DNA of 64,000 nucleotides, taken from contig OZ251238.1 of the NCBI GenBank assembly GCA_965240325.2, positions 124,001 through 188,000 of the forward strand, in the 5' to 3' direction. Each line of letters begins with the position of its first letter. Positions within the stretch are counted from its first letter, which is position 1. The notes under the pieces were generated by a model. It was given only the letters and a program-made list of their open reading frames with translations. It was not told where the DNA came from and made no database searches. A program made the translations under genes and the position numbers. This stretch comes from Rebecca billardiae RCC1528. Its lineage: Eukaryota > Haptophyta. Below are positions 42,790 to 54,600 of the stretch, one piece after another.

Positions 42790-43593
42790 CCACTACTACG
42801 ACTATGCGATGCGAGTATGATGATACGACTGCTATATGACGAGTTACTATGTATGCCTGACGCCGCCGCCCTCCGGCAGGCGCCGCGGGCCGGCGGGGGC
42901 GGTGCAGTGTTGCCAGTATGAGTAGTGTCAAGTGTGTACGTGTGTGGCGCCGTCTGATGAACCACTCGTCAGACCGCCAATATAATATATAAATATATAA
43001 ATATTTATATATATTAAATTATTCGTCGCGTCTACTAATGACTGCGCTATATAACTAGCTAATAATCGCCCTCGTTCGGCCTCGTGAGTCGTGGCTCGTG
43101 GACGTGCGCGGGCGGCCGACGCGGCCGTGCCGTGGGCCGGTCGTAATTAATCGTGCTGTGATGACGATGTCGAGTCACGCTGCATGATTGCTGGATGTGC
43201 TGCCCTGCGGATGATGATCTGTGTGTGTGAGAGTGTGTGTGTGATGAGGATGAGATGACGCACGGCTGCGTGCGTCCGTGCGTGTGCCCTGTGGCCTGTG
43301 CCCTGTGGCTGTGGTGCGGCGCGTGCCGGGTGATGGCTGCGCCGTGGCCGAGTGATGGCTGTGCGCGCCGGCAGTGGGCGGCGCGCCAGACGTCGCCGCC
43401 AGCCCCTAGCGGCCGAGCGGCGCGCCACGCTCGAGACCGAGCCACCGGGCCACGCGCCGGCGGTGGCGGCGGCCGCGGGTGCGCAGGAAGCGGGCGGGCG
43501 CGCAGAGGGGTGTGTGTGTGCACCGGAGGGCCCGGCACGGCGCGCGGCCGTGTGCGCGGCGCGCGGGAGCGCCCCGAACCCCGCGCGCCGCGC
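42790..43593. other. Intergenic, AT-rich island
   Basis: Between the convergent EEP and metallophosphoesterase genes. Bases 42978-43030 are almost pure A/T (TATAAATATATAAATATTTA), in strong contrast with the surrounding GC content. A GT-rich stretch at 43218-43243 follows. No gene supported. Confidence 0.55.
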
Positions 43594-44910
43594 TCACGAC
43601 ACGGCGGCCCCCTCCGCCGGCTGCGGCTGCTGCGCCGCCACCTGCGCCGCCACCCCGCCCGCGCCGCCCCCACGCCGCTGCTCCAGCCCCTCCGCCACGT
43701 ACCAGACCTCCTCCTCGCACACGCGGCCGCACGCGCCCACCCAGCAGCCGAGCACGCGCGAGACCTCGAGCGAGGGGGGCTGCTCGGCGGGGGGCGAGGC
43801 GGGCGGCGCGTCGGCGGGCGCGGCCGGGCGCAGCGGCTCGAGCTCGACGATCGCGAACCAGTGCTGCTTCTCCGACGCGGCGGCGGCGGCGTCGGCGCCG
43901 CCGCCGGCCGACGCGGAGGGCTCGGCCGCGCCGGCCGCGCCGGCCGCGCCGCCGGCCGCGTCGGCTGCGGGCTGCTGCGCGGCGGCGTCGTACGCGAGCG
44001 GCTCGACGCCCGCGCCGCGCCATCGCGGCACGACCGCCGCGTTGAGGTACACCGTCCCGCCCCGCGCGTCGTGCACCACCATCGTGCGCAGCCCGCCGCC
44101 GATCAGCCGGCGGTGCATGTGCCCAAAAGCCACCAGCGGCACGCGCTTGCCCGCGCCGCGCGCCATGCGCACGGCCGTCGCGAGGTCCTTGTCGCCCCAG
44201 TCGCCGCCGGTCTGCCCCTTGCGCGCGCCGGCGCGGTGGGCCCAGTCGCGCCCGCAGATGTCCGCGCGCTCGGCGCCCAGCCCCGTCGGCCCGTTGTGCG
44301 CGAGGAACACCACGGCGTCCGACTGCGCGCGCGCGGCGATCCGGCCCATGCGGTCGCCCGACTCGAGGGGCGAGCGGAGGCCGTACTGCTCGAGGTAGAA
44401 CTGCGGCCAGATCGGCCCGCCGATGGAGTAGGGGCGGCCGCCCACCACCGAGAGCCCGAGCGCGGGCAGCTCGCGCTTGGCGTACTCCAGGTTGCACTCA
44501 GCCAGCAGCTCGCGCTGGCGCTCGAGCGGAGTGAGCCCGCCGTGCCGGCCGCGCGCCGACTTCTTGGGGCGGCGCCTCTTGCGCGGGTCGAGGGAGAACC
44601 ACGCGTCGTGGTTGCCGAAGATGGACACCCGCTCGCCCGGCGTCTCGCACCGCGCCACCGCCTCCACCGTCGCCACGTCCTCGTCGCCAAAGTCGCCGAC
44701 GAACAGGACGGCGTCGACCGCAGGCCGCAGGCCGCGCAGCGCGGACGCGTCGCCCTCGTCCCACTGGCCGTGCATGTCGCCGACGACGGCGAGGCGGACG
44801 GGGCGCGCCGGCGGGGCCGCGCAGCTCGCCGACGCCGGCGACGCCGCGCCGCCCGGCCGCGCGCCCGCGGGGCCGAGGGCCAGCGCGGCCACGTGCGCCA
44901 GCCACAGCAT
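43594..44910 (-). CDS. Calcineurin-like metallophosphoesterase (plant/cyanobacterial type)
   Basis: 438 residues, one exon. Motifs in order: LAVVGDMHGQWDEGD (D-x-H metal ligands), AVLFVGDFGDED (GD-x-x-D), IFGNHDAWFS (GNHD/E), VVFLAHNGPTGLG (third-metal His) and LVAFGHMHRRL (GH-x-H). The spacing and the DEGD, GDFGDED variants resemble the plant and cyanobacterial family in which the protein is predicted to be plastid-located; the N-terminus (MLWLAHVAALALGPAGARPGG) could be a targeting sequence. The C-terminal 130 residues include a HWFAIVELEPL strand and an Ala/Pro-rich tail. Metal-dependent hydrolysis of a phosphoester is expected; substrate unknown. The ATG lies 48 bp from a 400-bp inverted repeat arm that contains its presumed promoter. 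Confidence 0.85.
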   Translation of the reverse strand: MLWLAHVAALALGPAGARPGGAASPASASCAAPPARPVRLAVVGDMHGQWDEGDASALRGLRPAVDAVLFVGDFGDEDVATVEAVARCETPGERVSIFGNHDAWFSLDPRKRRRPKKSARGRHGGLTPLERQRELLAECNLEYAKRELPALGLSVVGGRPYSIGGPIWPQFYLEQYGLRSPLESGDRMGRIAARAQSDAVVFLAHNGPTGLGAERADICGRDWAHRAGARKGQTGGDWGDKDLATAVRMARGAGKRVPLVAFGHMHRRLIGGGLRTMVVHDARGGTVYLNAAVVPRWRGAGVEPLAYDAAAQQPAADAAGGAAGAAGAAEPSASAGGGADAAAAASEKQHWFAIVELEPLRPAAPADAPPASPPAEQPPSLEVSRVLGCWVGACGRVCEEEVWYVAEGLEQRRGGGAGGVAAQVAAQQPQPAEGAAVS

Positions 44911-44958
44911 GGGGTCGTGCGCTCCTTCGGGCCGTGCTGGACTGCTGGAGTGCTGCTG

Positions 44959-45358
44959 AGCCAAGGGGAGTCAGGGTACAGCACGTCCAGTTGGGCTGCA
45001 GCTGGAGCTTGGGTCCAAAAGCTTCCCGCGGCGCAGCGGCACTCGCCGCCGCCGCCGCCGTCGAGGGGCGGTTGTGGCGCGCACGGCGTGAGCCGCTGCG
45101 GGCGCTGAGGTGCGCGCGACGGCGGCGCGCCCGGCGGCGCTGCTGTAGGAGGCCACTGCCCTCCTCTCTGCCCCGCGCGCTTCGCTCGTCGTCGCCGTCT
45201 CCGCGCCTGCGACTCAGCGCGCACGCGAGCGCCGCACCGCCCGGCCGCCGGGGCAATCTCAGCCGTGACTGCGCATGTGCGTCGCGACCTGGTCGGCCCA
45301 GCGCGCGAGGCGCGTGTGGGCGAGGTAGGGCCAGTATGGGCGCGCGCCATGCCGCCTC
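44959..45358. repeat. Left arm of 400-bp inverted repeat
   Basis: This segment, immediately upstream of the metallophosphoesterase start, is the reverse complement of 45679-46078; every stretch I compared was identical. The arms are separated by a 320-bp spacer (45359-45678) that is not repeated. Confidence 0.9.
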
Positions 45359-45678
45359 GACCTTGCGCCGGTGGGCATGTCGCGGGCCTTGCACCTCTGT
45401 CGACAACGTTGACAAACAATGCGGCACCCAAGCGCAGACGTCAGTGTGCACGATCGAGGCAGTAGGCGTACAGACGCCATAGTTGCAGAGCCTTTTGTGA
45501 TCGTTCGAAACATACATCGTCAGTGGCTCTCGTCCAGGTCGTCTGCGCGCGGAACTGACGTTTTGACTGAGTGCCTCGAAATCGCCTCGACGATGGCCCG
45601 TGCATTGCTTGAACACAGTCCAAGCGGCCAACCAGACACGCGTGCTCAGTCTCCTGATGTACGCTCTGATGGTTACTA

Positions 45679-46078
45679 GAGGCGGCATGGCGCGCGCCCA
45701 TACTGGCCCTACCTCGCCCACACGCGCCTCGCGCGCTGGGCCGACCAGGTCGCGACGCACATGCGCAGTCACGGCTGAGATTGCCCCGGCGGCCGGGCGG
45801 TGCGGCGCTCGCGTGCGCGCTGAGTCGCAGGCGCGGAGACGGCGACGACGAGCGAAGCGCGCGGGGCAGAGAGGAGGGCAGTGGCCTCCTACAGCAGCGC
45901 CGCCGGGCGCGCCGCCGTCGCGCGCACCTCAGCGCCCGCAGCGGCTCACGCCGTGCGCGCCACAACCGCCCCTCGACGGCGGCGGCGGCGGCGAGTGCCG
46001 CTGCGCCGCGGGAAGCTTTTGGACCCAAGCTCCAGCTGCAGCCCAACTGGACGTGCTGTACCCTGACTCCCCTTGGCT
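45679..46078. repeat. Right arm of 400-bp inverted repeat
   Basis: Reverse complement of 44959-45358, same length. It ends at CCTTGGCT and the sequence beyond it (46079 on) does not resemble the coding region that adjoins the left arm, so only the upstream region of the metallophosphoesterase is duplicated. Confidence 0.9.
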
Positions 46079-46168
46079 GAGCGATGACCGGCCGGGGCCA
46101 CGCGAGTCCGGCGGCGCCGCCTCGCTCCGGGCCGGTGCCGACCAACGTCGCTGAGAGCAGATCGACTA

Positions 46169-46809
46169 AAGACCCTTCAGGAAAGGTTGTGGCCCCACTG
46201 CGACCGCCCGGACGAGGGCCGCTCGGAATAGCCGTGAGTGCGACGTCACGCGCCGCTGTTCGGCCTGAGCGCCGCTAATGAGGCCCTGGCAGCGCCCCAT
46301 ACCCACCATGCGGCCGAGTAGCCCTCTCACGCCTCTCACGACAGCCTGTAAGCCACACCGTGAGCAACGCGGCAGCCATCGGAGCCGATCGTCATCACAC
46401 ACACCGTTCAAAATAGAAATGGGAGCAGCTACGGGACGCATCCGCCACTCGTCTCTTCTCTACAGACGTCACAGCGTTGCGTGTTGCTGCTCCGGCGGCA
46501 TCAGCACGCACTCACGCCTATTTCGGGCGTGCAAAGAGCAGCGCGTGCAAGCTGTTGCGGTTCACTGCGTTGCAGATCGCGCGTCGGTGACAAGGTGGCA
46601 GAGACGACGGATGACAGCATGCCGAAGCGGCGCATGCCCTTCCAATTGGTGTCTACTTGCCCACCATCCACCCCGGCGGACGATCCGGCGATGGCGCCGC
46701 GACTCTGAGCGCGCACAGTAGGCGAGGTGCGCTGGCGGGACGAGCCGGGCGGCATGCCGTCAGTGGGAACCCACTGAAGCCGGGGCCACAACCTTTCCTG
46801 AAGGGTCTT
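46169..46809. mobile_element. 641-bp MITE-like element with 28-bp terminal inverted repeats and TA target sites
   Basis: The left end AAGACCCTTCAGGAAAGG (continuing to GGCCCC at 46196) is perfectly complementary to the right end at 46782-46809. Each end abuts a TA (46167-46168 and 46810-46811), the target duplication of Tc1/mariner/pogo-type transposons. The 585-bp interior has no transposase-like frame. Confidence 0.8.
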
Positions 46810-46917
46810 TACTTCTTTCTGTCTTCCACGACGACGGTGGCACGGAGTCGGCTGGCTCAGCTAGCCCGTAGCCGCTAGCCCCCGTCCGCGTTATGGCCTA
46901 CACGGGCTACCGCAAGC

Positions 46918-48605
46918 GACAGGTTGCACGGAAAAATGACCGCCCGCGACTGACAGATGTTACATTCACAGTGGACGTGACCTGTCCACCCGTCTTTCGG
47001 TACATCGCGCCCGTCCCATGGCGGCCGGCGCGTGGCGCGAGTGCTTGGAAACCACGGAGCACACGAATGCCGGTGGTTTCCGACCTTCGCCGCCACGGCC
47101 CGCCTCCCCGTTCGCCCGCAATCGGTACCGCAGTCTGGTGCCCAGTTCCTCTCACTCCCGCGTCGGCAGTGGCGCGAAGCCGAAGCGCATCGGGAATAAG
47201 AAGCACAACTGGGACCTGGATACAGGTGGTAGATAGAGCCTTCAAGGAGGCTGCCGTCGCGAACGAGCAGGATGTGCCGGTTGTAGTATGCGCGTGCACC
47301 CTTGCACGAACGTGTGCTGGTCTCCTGCTGCACTGCTCATACCGTACGCACGAGCACGCAACCGTGCGCACGCGCTCAGGTGGCTCGGACCACACACGCG
47401 AGTGCTTGTGAAGCTCGCCTCACGAGGCCTTCGTAGAAGAAGGCGGGCAACCGGAGCGCGCTAAGGAAACAGAAGACGATGCTCGCCAAACGCGTCCAGC
47501 GCACGAGGGCGAAGCTTGCTACGGCGCGCGCGGCCTCTGCTGTTGCAGCTCGGGCCGCTGCTCCGGCCGTGCAGGCGTCTGGCGCGGGGTCCTCGGACAA
47601 GCAGGCGAACTCTGGGCAGTCTGCCTTTGCCGCCGGCAAGAAGTATCGGAAGCGCACGCATTTGGTCGAGCGCGTGGCTCGCTCGCGCGCCGTGACGCAG
47701 CAAGCAGGCGATCCTTGACAAGCGCCTCGCTGACGCTCAGCAGGCCGAGGCAACAAGCGCGGCGCTCGACCACGCTGACAGGCACGCCCTGAGTGAGGGG
47801 GAAGGCACCTTTCGAGACAGCACTCAGGCGCTCGACGTTGAGTATCTCATTGATCGCGCGCGTGTGTGATCACGTCAGCAAGACTAAGTCGCGCGAGGTG
47901 GAGTAGGTGGTAGCGCGCCTCTTCGCCGCATCATCCGCAGCTGACTGGCGTGCACCCGCCAGCTCGCTCACGTCGCGCGCGGCAGCGGTCGGCTTCCACC
48001 CTGTTCGCACAGCGCGGCGCCGGCTGCACCGCCCGTTCCGCTGGACGCCGGCTCGCTCGTCGTTGGCGACTTCTTCTTCAACCCGGTCGCGCGGGCGCGG
48101 TGATGGTACACTCCGGCAGGCAGATGCGGCGCACTGTCTGATGCTCTATGCGTGCGCGTGCCTTTCCACGACGTCGACTCGGGCTGCTACGCGTGGCATC
48201 CAGCTCGAGGCGGAGGTCGCCAGGGCTCGCCCAAGGTCGAATCTGCCTTGCGTGTGCTGGGTCGCCGAGGTGCGGCCGCAGGGTGCTCGCTGGCTGACTC
48301 CTGACGATGACGAGGAGTTGCGCGCCGTCGCAACTTCTCGCACGTATCGTGCCGACCGCGAGTCGAGTGGATGACGCTCGTGGCGGCTGCTCTTCAAATG
48401 ACGCGGTTGGGCCCTTGGCGAGCTTGGGAGGAGGGCTCGGTCTGCTACATGTGCGTCAGTAGGCACGGCCTAAACCGTGCGCAAGACTCATTGAGTCGTA
48501 CATGGCGCGGCAGCAACGGCCGCACCCGCGAGGGCCCGTGGGCGGGCAGCCATGCTCCAAAGGGCCGAAATGTAACACCAAGGTCAGTTTCCCGTGCAAC
48601 CTGTC
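46918..48605. mobile_element. Possible decayed transposon with imperfect terminal inverted repeats
   Basis: GACAGGTTGCACGG followed by AAA-x(1-2)-TGACC at 46918-46942 is matched in inverse orientation at 48582-48605, and just inside the ends TGTTACATT (46958-46966) is matched by AATGTAACA-like sequence at 48569-48577. Between them lies a broken frame (next entry). Exact ends and a target duplication could not be fixed. Confidence 0.4.
47479..47868 (+). pseudogene. Frameshifted hydrophilic ORF inside the decayed element
   Basis: From ATG 47479 the frame encodes a basic, Ala-rich segment ending ERVARSRAVTQQ near 47705; then a different frame, open from about 47706, continues with ILDKRLADAQQAEATSAALD and ends EYLIDRARV-stop at 47868. 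The composition and helical, charged character match across the junction, suggesting one original frame broken by a single-base indel. The family is not recognised; an element-encoded DNA-binding protein is only a guess. Confidence 0.3.
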
Positions 48606-49097
48606 AAGCAGAGAGTACTCGGACGTGGTTGTCCTGTCGTCACTATCAGCCCTGTCGGTGTGGCCTCGGTCTGCCACCAGGCCGCGCCGTGCGCCAGGCT
48701 GCAGGGCACCCATGCTGCTGTGTGTCATGCGCGCTGGGCCGCCGGCCCTGGCGACTCGGCAGCGAGCGTGGCAGAGACCAGAGTGAGACTGGCAGCGGTC
48801 CGGTCTGGCGGTCCTCCCTCGCGTGGGCTCTGGGACTCCGGACTCACCGGACTGTCCGGACTGAGCCGCGAGCAAGTCGAACACTCGGACACGGCTGCCG
48901 TCCGTGCTGCAGTGCAGCCATGCTGCCAGCGCGCGGCCCGCGGCAAGCTGTCCGCGTCGGCACACCACCCGAGCGCGTGCGCGCGCGGTGCTGCTGCGCG
49001 CAGCGGCGGCGGAGGGCGGCGGAGGGCGCGGCGGGGGCACAGCCGCGGCGCCGCGGCCCGCGCTGCGACCGGGCGCGCAGGGCCGGTGCGGCCCCAG
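48606..49097. other. Intergenic region 3' of WDR17
   Basis: No supportable gene. Repeated GGACT(C/G) steps at 48832-48865 are the only local pattern. Confidence 0.4.
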
Positions 49098-51578
49098 CTA
49101 GAACGGGGTGAAGAGCCGCCCCGTGCCCAGCGGCGAGTAGGGGTTCACCTTGGCCCTGCGCAGCGGCGCGCGCGCGCCACACGCCGCGCGTGCGCGCGCG
49201 TGAGCGCAGCGCGCGCCGCGCGGCGTGCCGCGTGCCGCGGCGCTGCGCGGCGCTGCGCAGTGCTGCGTGTGGGCAGTGCGCGCACCACATCACGGCGTCG
49301 GAGAGGCCGAGCGCGCTCTCGCCGTCGTCGAGCACCACCACCGGGCCCTGCGCACGCCGCGCGCCGCACGCACGGCGCACGGGGCGACGCGCTTCAGCGA
49401 GCGTCGAGCGCGTTGCTGCCAGCCGCGCGCGCGCGCCGCGCGCGGGCAGCCGCGCGCGGCGCGGCGCGCGCGGCGCGGCGCGGCCGTGGCGCGCGCACCC
49501 GCACGCGCCGCCCGTTGAGCAGCGAGGTGCGCCGGTTGCTCACGTGGCCCGAGGCGGGGAGCGTCGCGCCGAGCACGCGCACCACGCTGTCCGCGCTCAC
49601 GGAGAGCGGGTCGCCCGGCAGCCCGGGCGGCGGCGCGGCCGGCAGCTGCTCCGCGCCGCCGCCCGCCGCCGCGCCGCCCGCGCCGAGCGGCGGCAGCGGC
49701 GACTCTCGGCCGGAGCCGCCGCCGCCGCCGGCGCCGGCGGCGAGGGCGGGCGTGTGGTGCGCGGGCGGGTGCGCGGGCGCGGCGCGCGCGCTGGCGAGCG
49801 CGCCGAGCTCGTCCGCCACGCTCCTGATCCGCGCCGCCGCGCCGTCCGCGTCGCCGCCGGCGGGGTGTGGCGGCAGCAGCGCGGCCAGTGCGCGCGCCTC
49901 CGCCTCCGCGCGCGCGGGGTGGGCGAACGCCTGGCAGCCGTCTCGCACGCCCAGCGCGCACTCGACGGCGAGCGCGCGGAGCTTGGGCGCGTCGAGCTCG
50001 GGCGGGCCGGCGTCGAAGCGCGGCTGCGCGCCCGGCGACGACGGCGGCACGCCCGACCCCGCCGGCCGCCCCAGCGCCGCGGCGAGCAGCGGGCGCAGCA
50101 CGGGCGCGAAGCCGCGCGCGCACGCGTCCGCGCAGCCGCCGTAAGCGCACAGGCAGAGAATGGCGGCGCGCGTGGGCACGTCGACGGCGGCGGCGGTGGT
50201 CGGGTCGAGCGGCAGCGCGCGGCACGCGTCGATCGCGGCGCAGAGCGGGCCGCCCAGCCCCGCCGCCGCGCGCACCGCCGAGCCGCCCGCCGCCGCCGCG
50301 GGCGCCGGGCGGCGCACCTCGGTCGACGCGGCGGCGGCGCGGAGCGCGCCGAGGGCGGCGGCGGCGGCGGCGCCGAGCTGCGCCGGCCCGCACAGGGCGA
50401 GGTGCACGATGGCGGCGGGCGCGTCGGCGCGCGCGGCGGCGGCCTCGGCGAGCGCGGGCTGCTCCGCCGCGCCCGCCACGCCCGCCGCCTCGCGCACGCG
50501 CGCCACCACCTCCGCGCCCGCGCCGCCGAGCGCGGCGCGCGCGCACAGCGCGCCCAGCCGCGTCGCGCGGCGCGGCGCGTCCGCCGCCGGCTCGTCGGCC
50601 TTGAGCGCGGCCGCGGCCAGCTCCCACGCGCCGTGGCGCTCGAGGCGGCAGGCGAGGAGCCACGCCGCGTGCGCCTGCGCGCGGGGCGGCGCGGGGCCGG
50701 GGCGGCGCGCTGAGCGGGGGGCGGCGGCGCGCGAGGGCGCGGGCGGCGCGCGAGGCCCCGCGCGCGCCTTGCGCGCGCCGCGCCGCGCGCCGCCCCGGGC
50801 GCCGCCGCCGCCGGGCGGCGCGGGCGCGCGCGCGCGCACCTTGAGCTCGCGGTGCGCGGGCAGCTGCAGGCAGAGCGCGAGCGCGAGCTCGGGCATGTGC
50901 CCGCTCAGCAGCGCGCCCACCGCCGCGTCCACGCCGTGCGCGCCCAGCGGCAGCGTGAGGTACGCGCACGCCGCGCCCACCGCCTCCCCGTGCGCGTAGT
51001 GGTGCGCAGCGGCCGCGCGCACGACACGCAGCTCGGACGCGGAGACGGCGGCGACGCCGTCGCCGAGGGCGTCGGGGGGCGAGGGCGGGCCCGCGCCGAG
51101 CGCGGCGCCGAGCGCGTCGGCGCCGCCGTCCGCGCCGCCGCCGCCACCCCCGCCGCCGCCCCCGCCGCCCCCGCCCCCACCGCCGCCGCCCGCCGCGCCC
51201 GCCGCGGCCGCGCTCGCGTCCGCACTCGGGTAGACTCCCGCAGCGACGCCCGCGGCGATCACGGCGGCGTCGTGATGCTGCTGGCGCGCGAGCAGCTCGT
51301 CGATGAGCTGCGAGGCGTGGCCGCCGGCGAGGAAGAGCGGCGCCGCCACCTCCACCGCCTCGCCCTGCTGCAGCGACGCGTGCGCGTACCTGCGCATCAG
51401 CTCGGCCCAGTAGGCCGGCCCGACGGCGGGCGCGACCGCGAGCGCGGCCGCCCAGTTGTTGTCGCCCAGCTGGCACTCGCACCACTCGCGGAAGTGGCCT
51501 GCGCGCGGGGGCGGCGGAGGGGGCGGGGGCGCGCGCGCGCGCTCAGCTCGGACGCGGGCGCACGCGCGGCGCGCGGCA

Positions 51579-51612
<34 letters not shown>

Positions 51613-54600
51613 GCGTGCGCGTGGTGCGTGCGCGCGGCGCGCCGTGCGCAGGTGCCGCGCGCGCGCACCCAGCCTCAGGTGGTGGGACGCGAGCAGCGCC
51701 GCGCGCTCCTCCTTGCGCAGCCGCTTGGTGGAGGAGGCGGCGGTGCCCATCGACGTGGACAGCGCCAGCCGGCCCGTGTTGCCGCGCGAGAGGCGGGTCT
51801 CGCGCCGCGTCGAGTGGTTGAGGGTGAGCCCTGCGCGTGTGTGCGTGTGCGTGTGTGTGCGTGCGTGTGCGCGTGTGTGCGTGTGTGCGTGCGTGCGTGC
51901 GCGCGTGTGCGCGCGTGTGTGGCGGCAGCGGGGGCAGGGGCAGGGGCAGCCGTCAGCGTGGCTCGCCCCGCCCGGCGCACGCCCTGCCCGCGCGCAGCGC
52001 CGCCCGCGCGCCCGCTCGCGCGCGCGCACCCTGCAGCGACGCGTGCACGTGGTGCAGCTGCCGCCCCAGCGGTTGGAAGGCAGCGTCAGGCGGCACCTCC
52101 GCGCCCGTGCGCAGCGCCTCCGCGAGCTGCCACACGTTCGCCACGCCCGTGGGCGCGTGCACGAAGGCGGAGAGCTCGCGGAGCAGCGCGAACCAGCCGA
52201 CGCCGCCCGCCTTCGCCGCGCCCTCCAGCTCGCCGATCCGGGCGCGCACCGCCGCGGACGCGGCGCCGGCGAGCGCCGACGAGCCGCCGCCGCCGCCCGG
52301 CGCGCCGCCCGGCGCGCCGCCCGGCGCGCGCTCGTGGTGGGGCGAAGGCGGCAGCGTGACCGGCAGCTCGCGCGTGGAGGAGTCGAGCACCGACCAGCCG
52401 GACGCCGAGGCCTCCGCCGCGGCGCGCGGCTCGAGCACGAACGGCGCGAGCAGCGGCGTGAGCGCCCCCTCCAGCGACCACATGCGCAGCTGCGCGCGAC
52501 AACACGGCGCGCGCGGGCGGCGCGCGGGCGGCGCGCGCGTGAGCGGCGCGCGTGAGCGCGCGGCGCGGCGCGAGCGCGCGCGCGCGCGCGCGCGGGGCCG
52601 CGCGCGCGCGCGCATGCGCGCGCGCCGTGTTGTCGCGCGAGGCGGTGAGCACGAAGAAGGGCCTGTCCGGGTGCGCGGCGATCGCGTAGATGTCGACGGC
52701 GTGCTCCGCGATCGCGTACAGCAGCCGGCCGCCCGCGCGCACGTCCCACGCGCAGAGCTGCCCGTCCCAGCCGCCGCTGAAGAGCAGCCATGGCAGCTCC
52801 GGGCAGAAGCAGAGGGCGCGCGCCTTGGAGGTGTGCCCGCGCAGCTCGACCGAGCCGCCCGCGCCGCCGCCCGTCGGCCCGCCCGGCGCCAGCCTCCACA
52901 CGCGCACCGTGGTGTCGTCCGAGCTCGAGGCGAGCGTGTGCGGCTGCGCGGGGCACCACGCCACGTTGAACGCGCGCGCCGAGTGGCCCTTCAGCGCGTG
53001 CAGCGGCGGCTCGGCGACCTTGAAGCCGCCGGCGACGAGGCGGAGCACGGCGTGCACGCGCACCACGCCGTCGTGGCACGCGCTCGCGAACGTCGCCACC
53101 GCGTTCTGCGCCGCGCCGCCCTCCGCGCCCTCGGGCGCCGCAGGGCACCACGCCAGGCCGTACACGGCTGCGGGCAGAAACGCCTCGCACCAGCGCCGCC
53201 CGTCGGGCGCGTGCAGGTACACGCGCGCGTCGGCGCAGCCCATGCCGATGAGCTGCGGCTCGAGCGCGCACCAGTCCACGCTGAACAGCGCCTTCTCCGT
53301 CGCGGACACCTGCGCGCCGACGAAGCGCGCGGGCGCGCGGCGCGCGGCGGCGCGGCGCGTGGGCGGCCGCGCGCTCGTGCGCGCGCGGCGCGCGCGCGCG
53401 GCGGCGAGCAGGGCGGGCCCCGCCGCGCGGCGCGGCGCGCGCACCTGCACCGCCGCGCCCGCCTGCCCCGTGTGCACGTCCCACACGATCAGCGAGCCCA
53501 CGCCCGAGACGCACGCCAGCCGCTCCCCGCGCGACGGCTCCCACGCGCACGCGTACAGCGCGCCGCGCGGCTTGGACGCGACGCCAGGCGGCGTGGCCTT
53601 GGGGTGGGGCGTGCTGCGCCAGTCGCCGAACTTGTCGGCGCCGCCCGCGGCGGCACCGCCGCCGCCGCCCGCCCGCCCGCCCGCCACCGCCACGCTGTCC
53701 GCGAAGAAGGTCGCGATGCACGCCGCGTCGGCGGCGCCGCCTCCGCCCGCGCACACCTCCCACAGCCGCGCCGAGCCGTCAAACGCGGCCGACGCGACGC
53801 GGTTGGGGTCGGTCGGGTGGAAGCGCGCGCCGAAGACGGTGTCGGTGTGCCCCGTCGTCGCGACGAACGGCCAGTACCGCCGCTCCAGGTCGTACACGCC
53901 CACCGCGCCCGAGCGGAACGTGACGACCGCGCGGCGCGAGCCGTCGGCCACAAACGCGAGCGCGTGGCAGCCGTTCTCGGCCGAGCGGTCGAGGCGCAGC
54001 GTGGAGGTGGGCGCCTTGTGCGAGACGTTCCACAGGCGGACGGTGGAGGAGGTGGAGGCGATCGAGACGAACGAGCCCGGCGCGCCCGGCATCCACGCGA
54101 GCGCGTGGTGCGCGCGCGGCAGCTCCGCCTCGAAGCTCTGCACGGGCACGCGCGCCTCCACGTCCACGAGGCTCAGCTCTCCGTCCAGCGACGCCACCAG
54201 CATGTAGTGCTCGGAGCAGGGGTCCCACGCCACGTCGGTGACGGGCGCCTTGTCCTTGGTGTGGTACTGCCACCGCACACTCGTCCCCTTCTGGTCCGCG
54301 CTCCCCGTCTGCGCCAGCACCGCGACGCAGCCGCCGATCGTGCCGACGCCGAGCCGCGACGTGCGCCCAGACCAGCGCAGCACGGTGGGCGTGTGCGTGA
54401 AGGTGGTGATCAGGCTGGTCGTGCCCGCGGTGAGGTCGTGGAGCTGGAGGCGCCCGTCCCGCGCGCCCGACGCCACCAGCGCGCGGTTGTGCTGCGCCCA
54501 CGCCACCGAGTACACGCCGTCGACGCGCACGCGGCCCGCCTCCGCCTCCGCGTCCACGTCCCACGTCACGATGTGGTCGGTGACGGTGACGGCGAACTCG

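Noticed and set aside
44959-46078. Hairpin telomere or viral terminal palindrome
   Set aside because: The repeat is internal, has a 320-bp unique spacer and lies next to a normal gene on one side and a TA-flanked element on the other.
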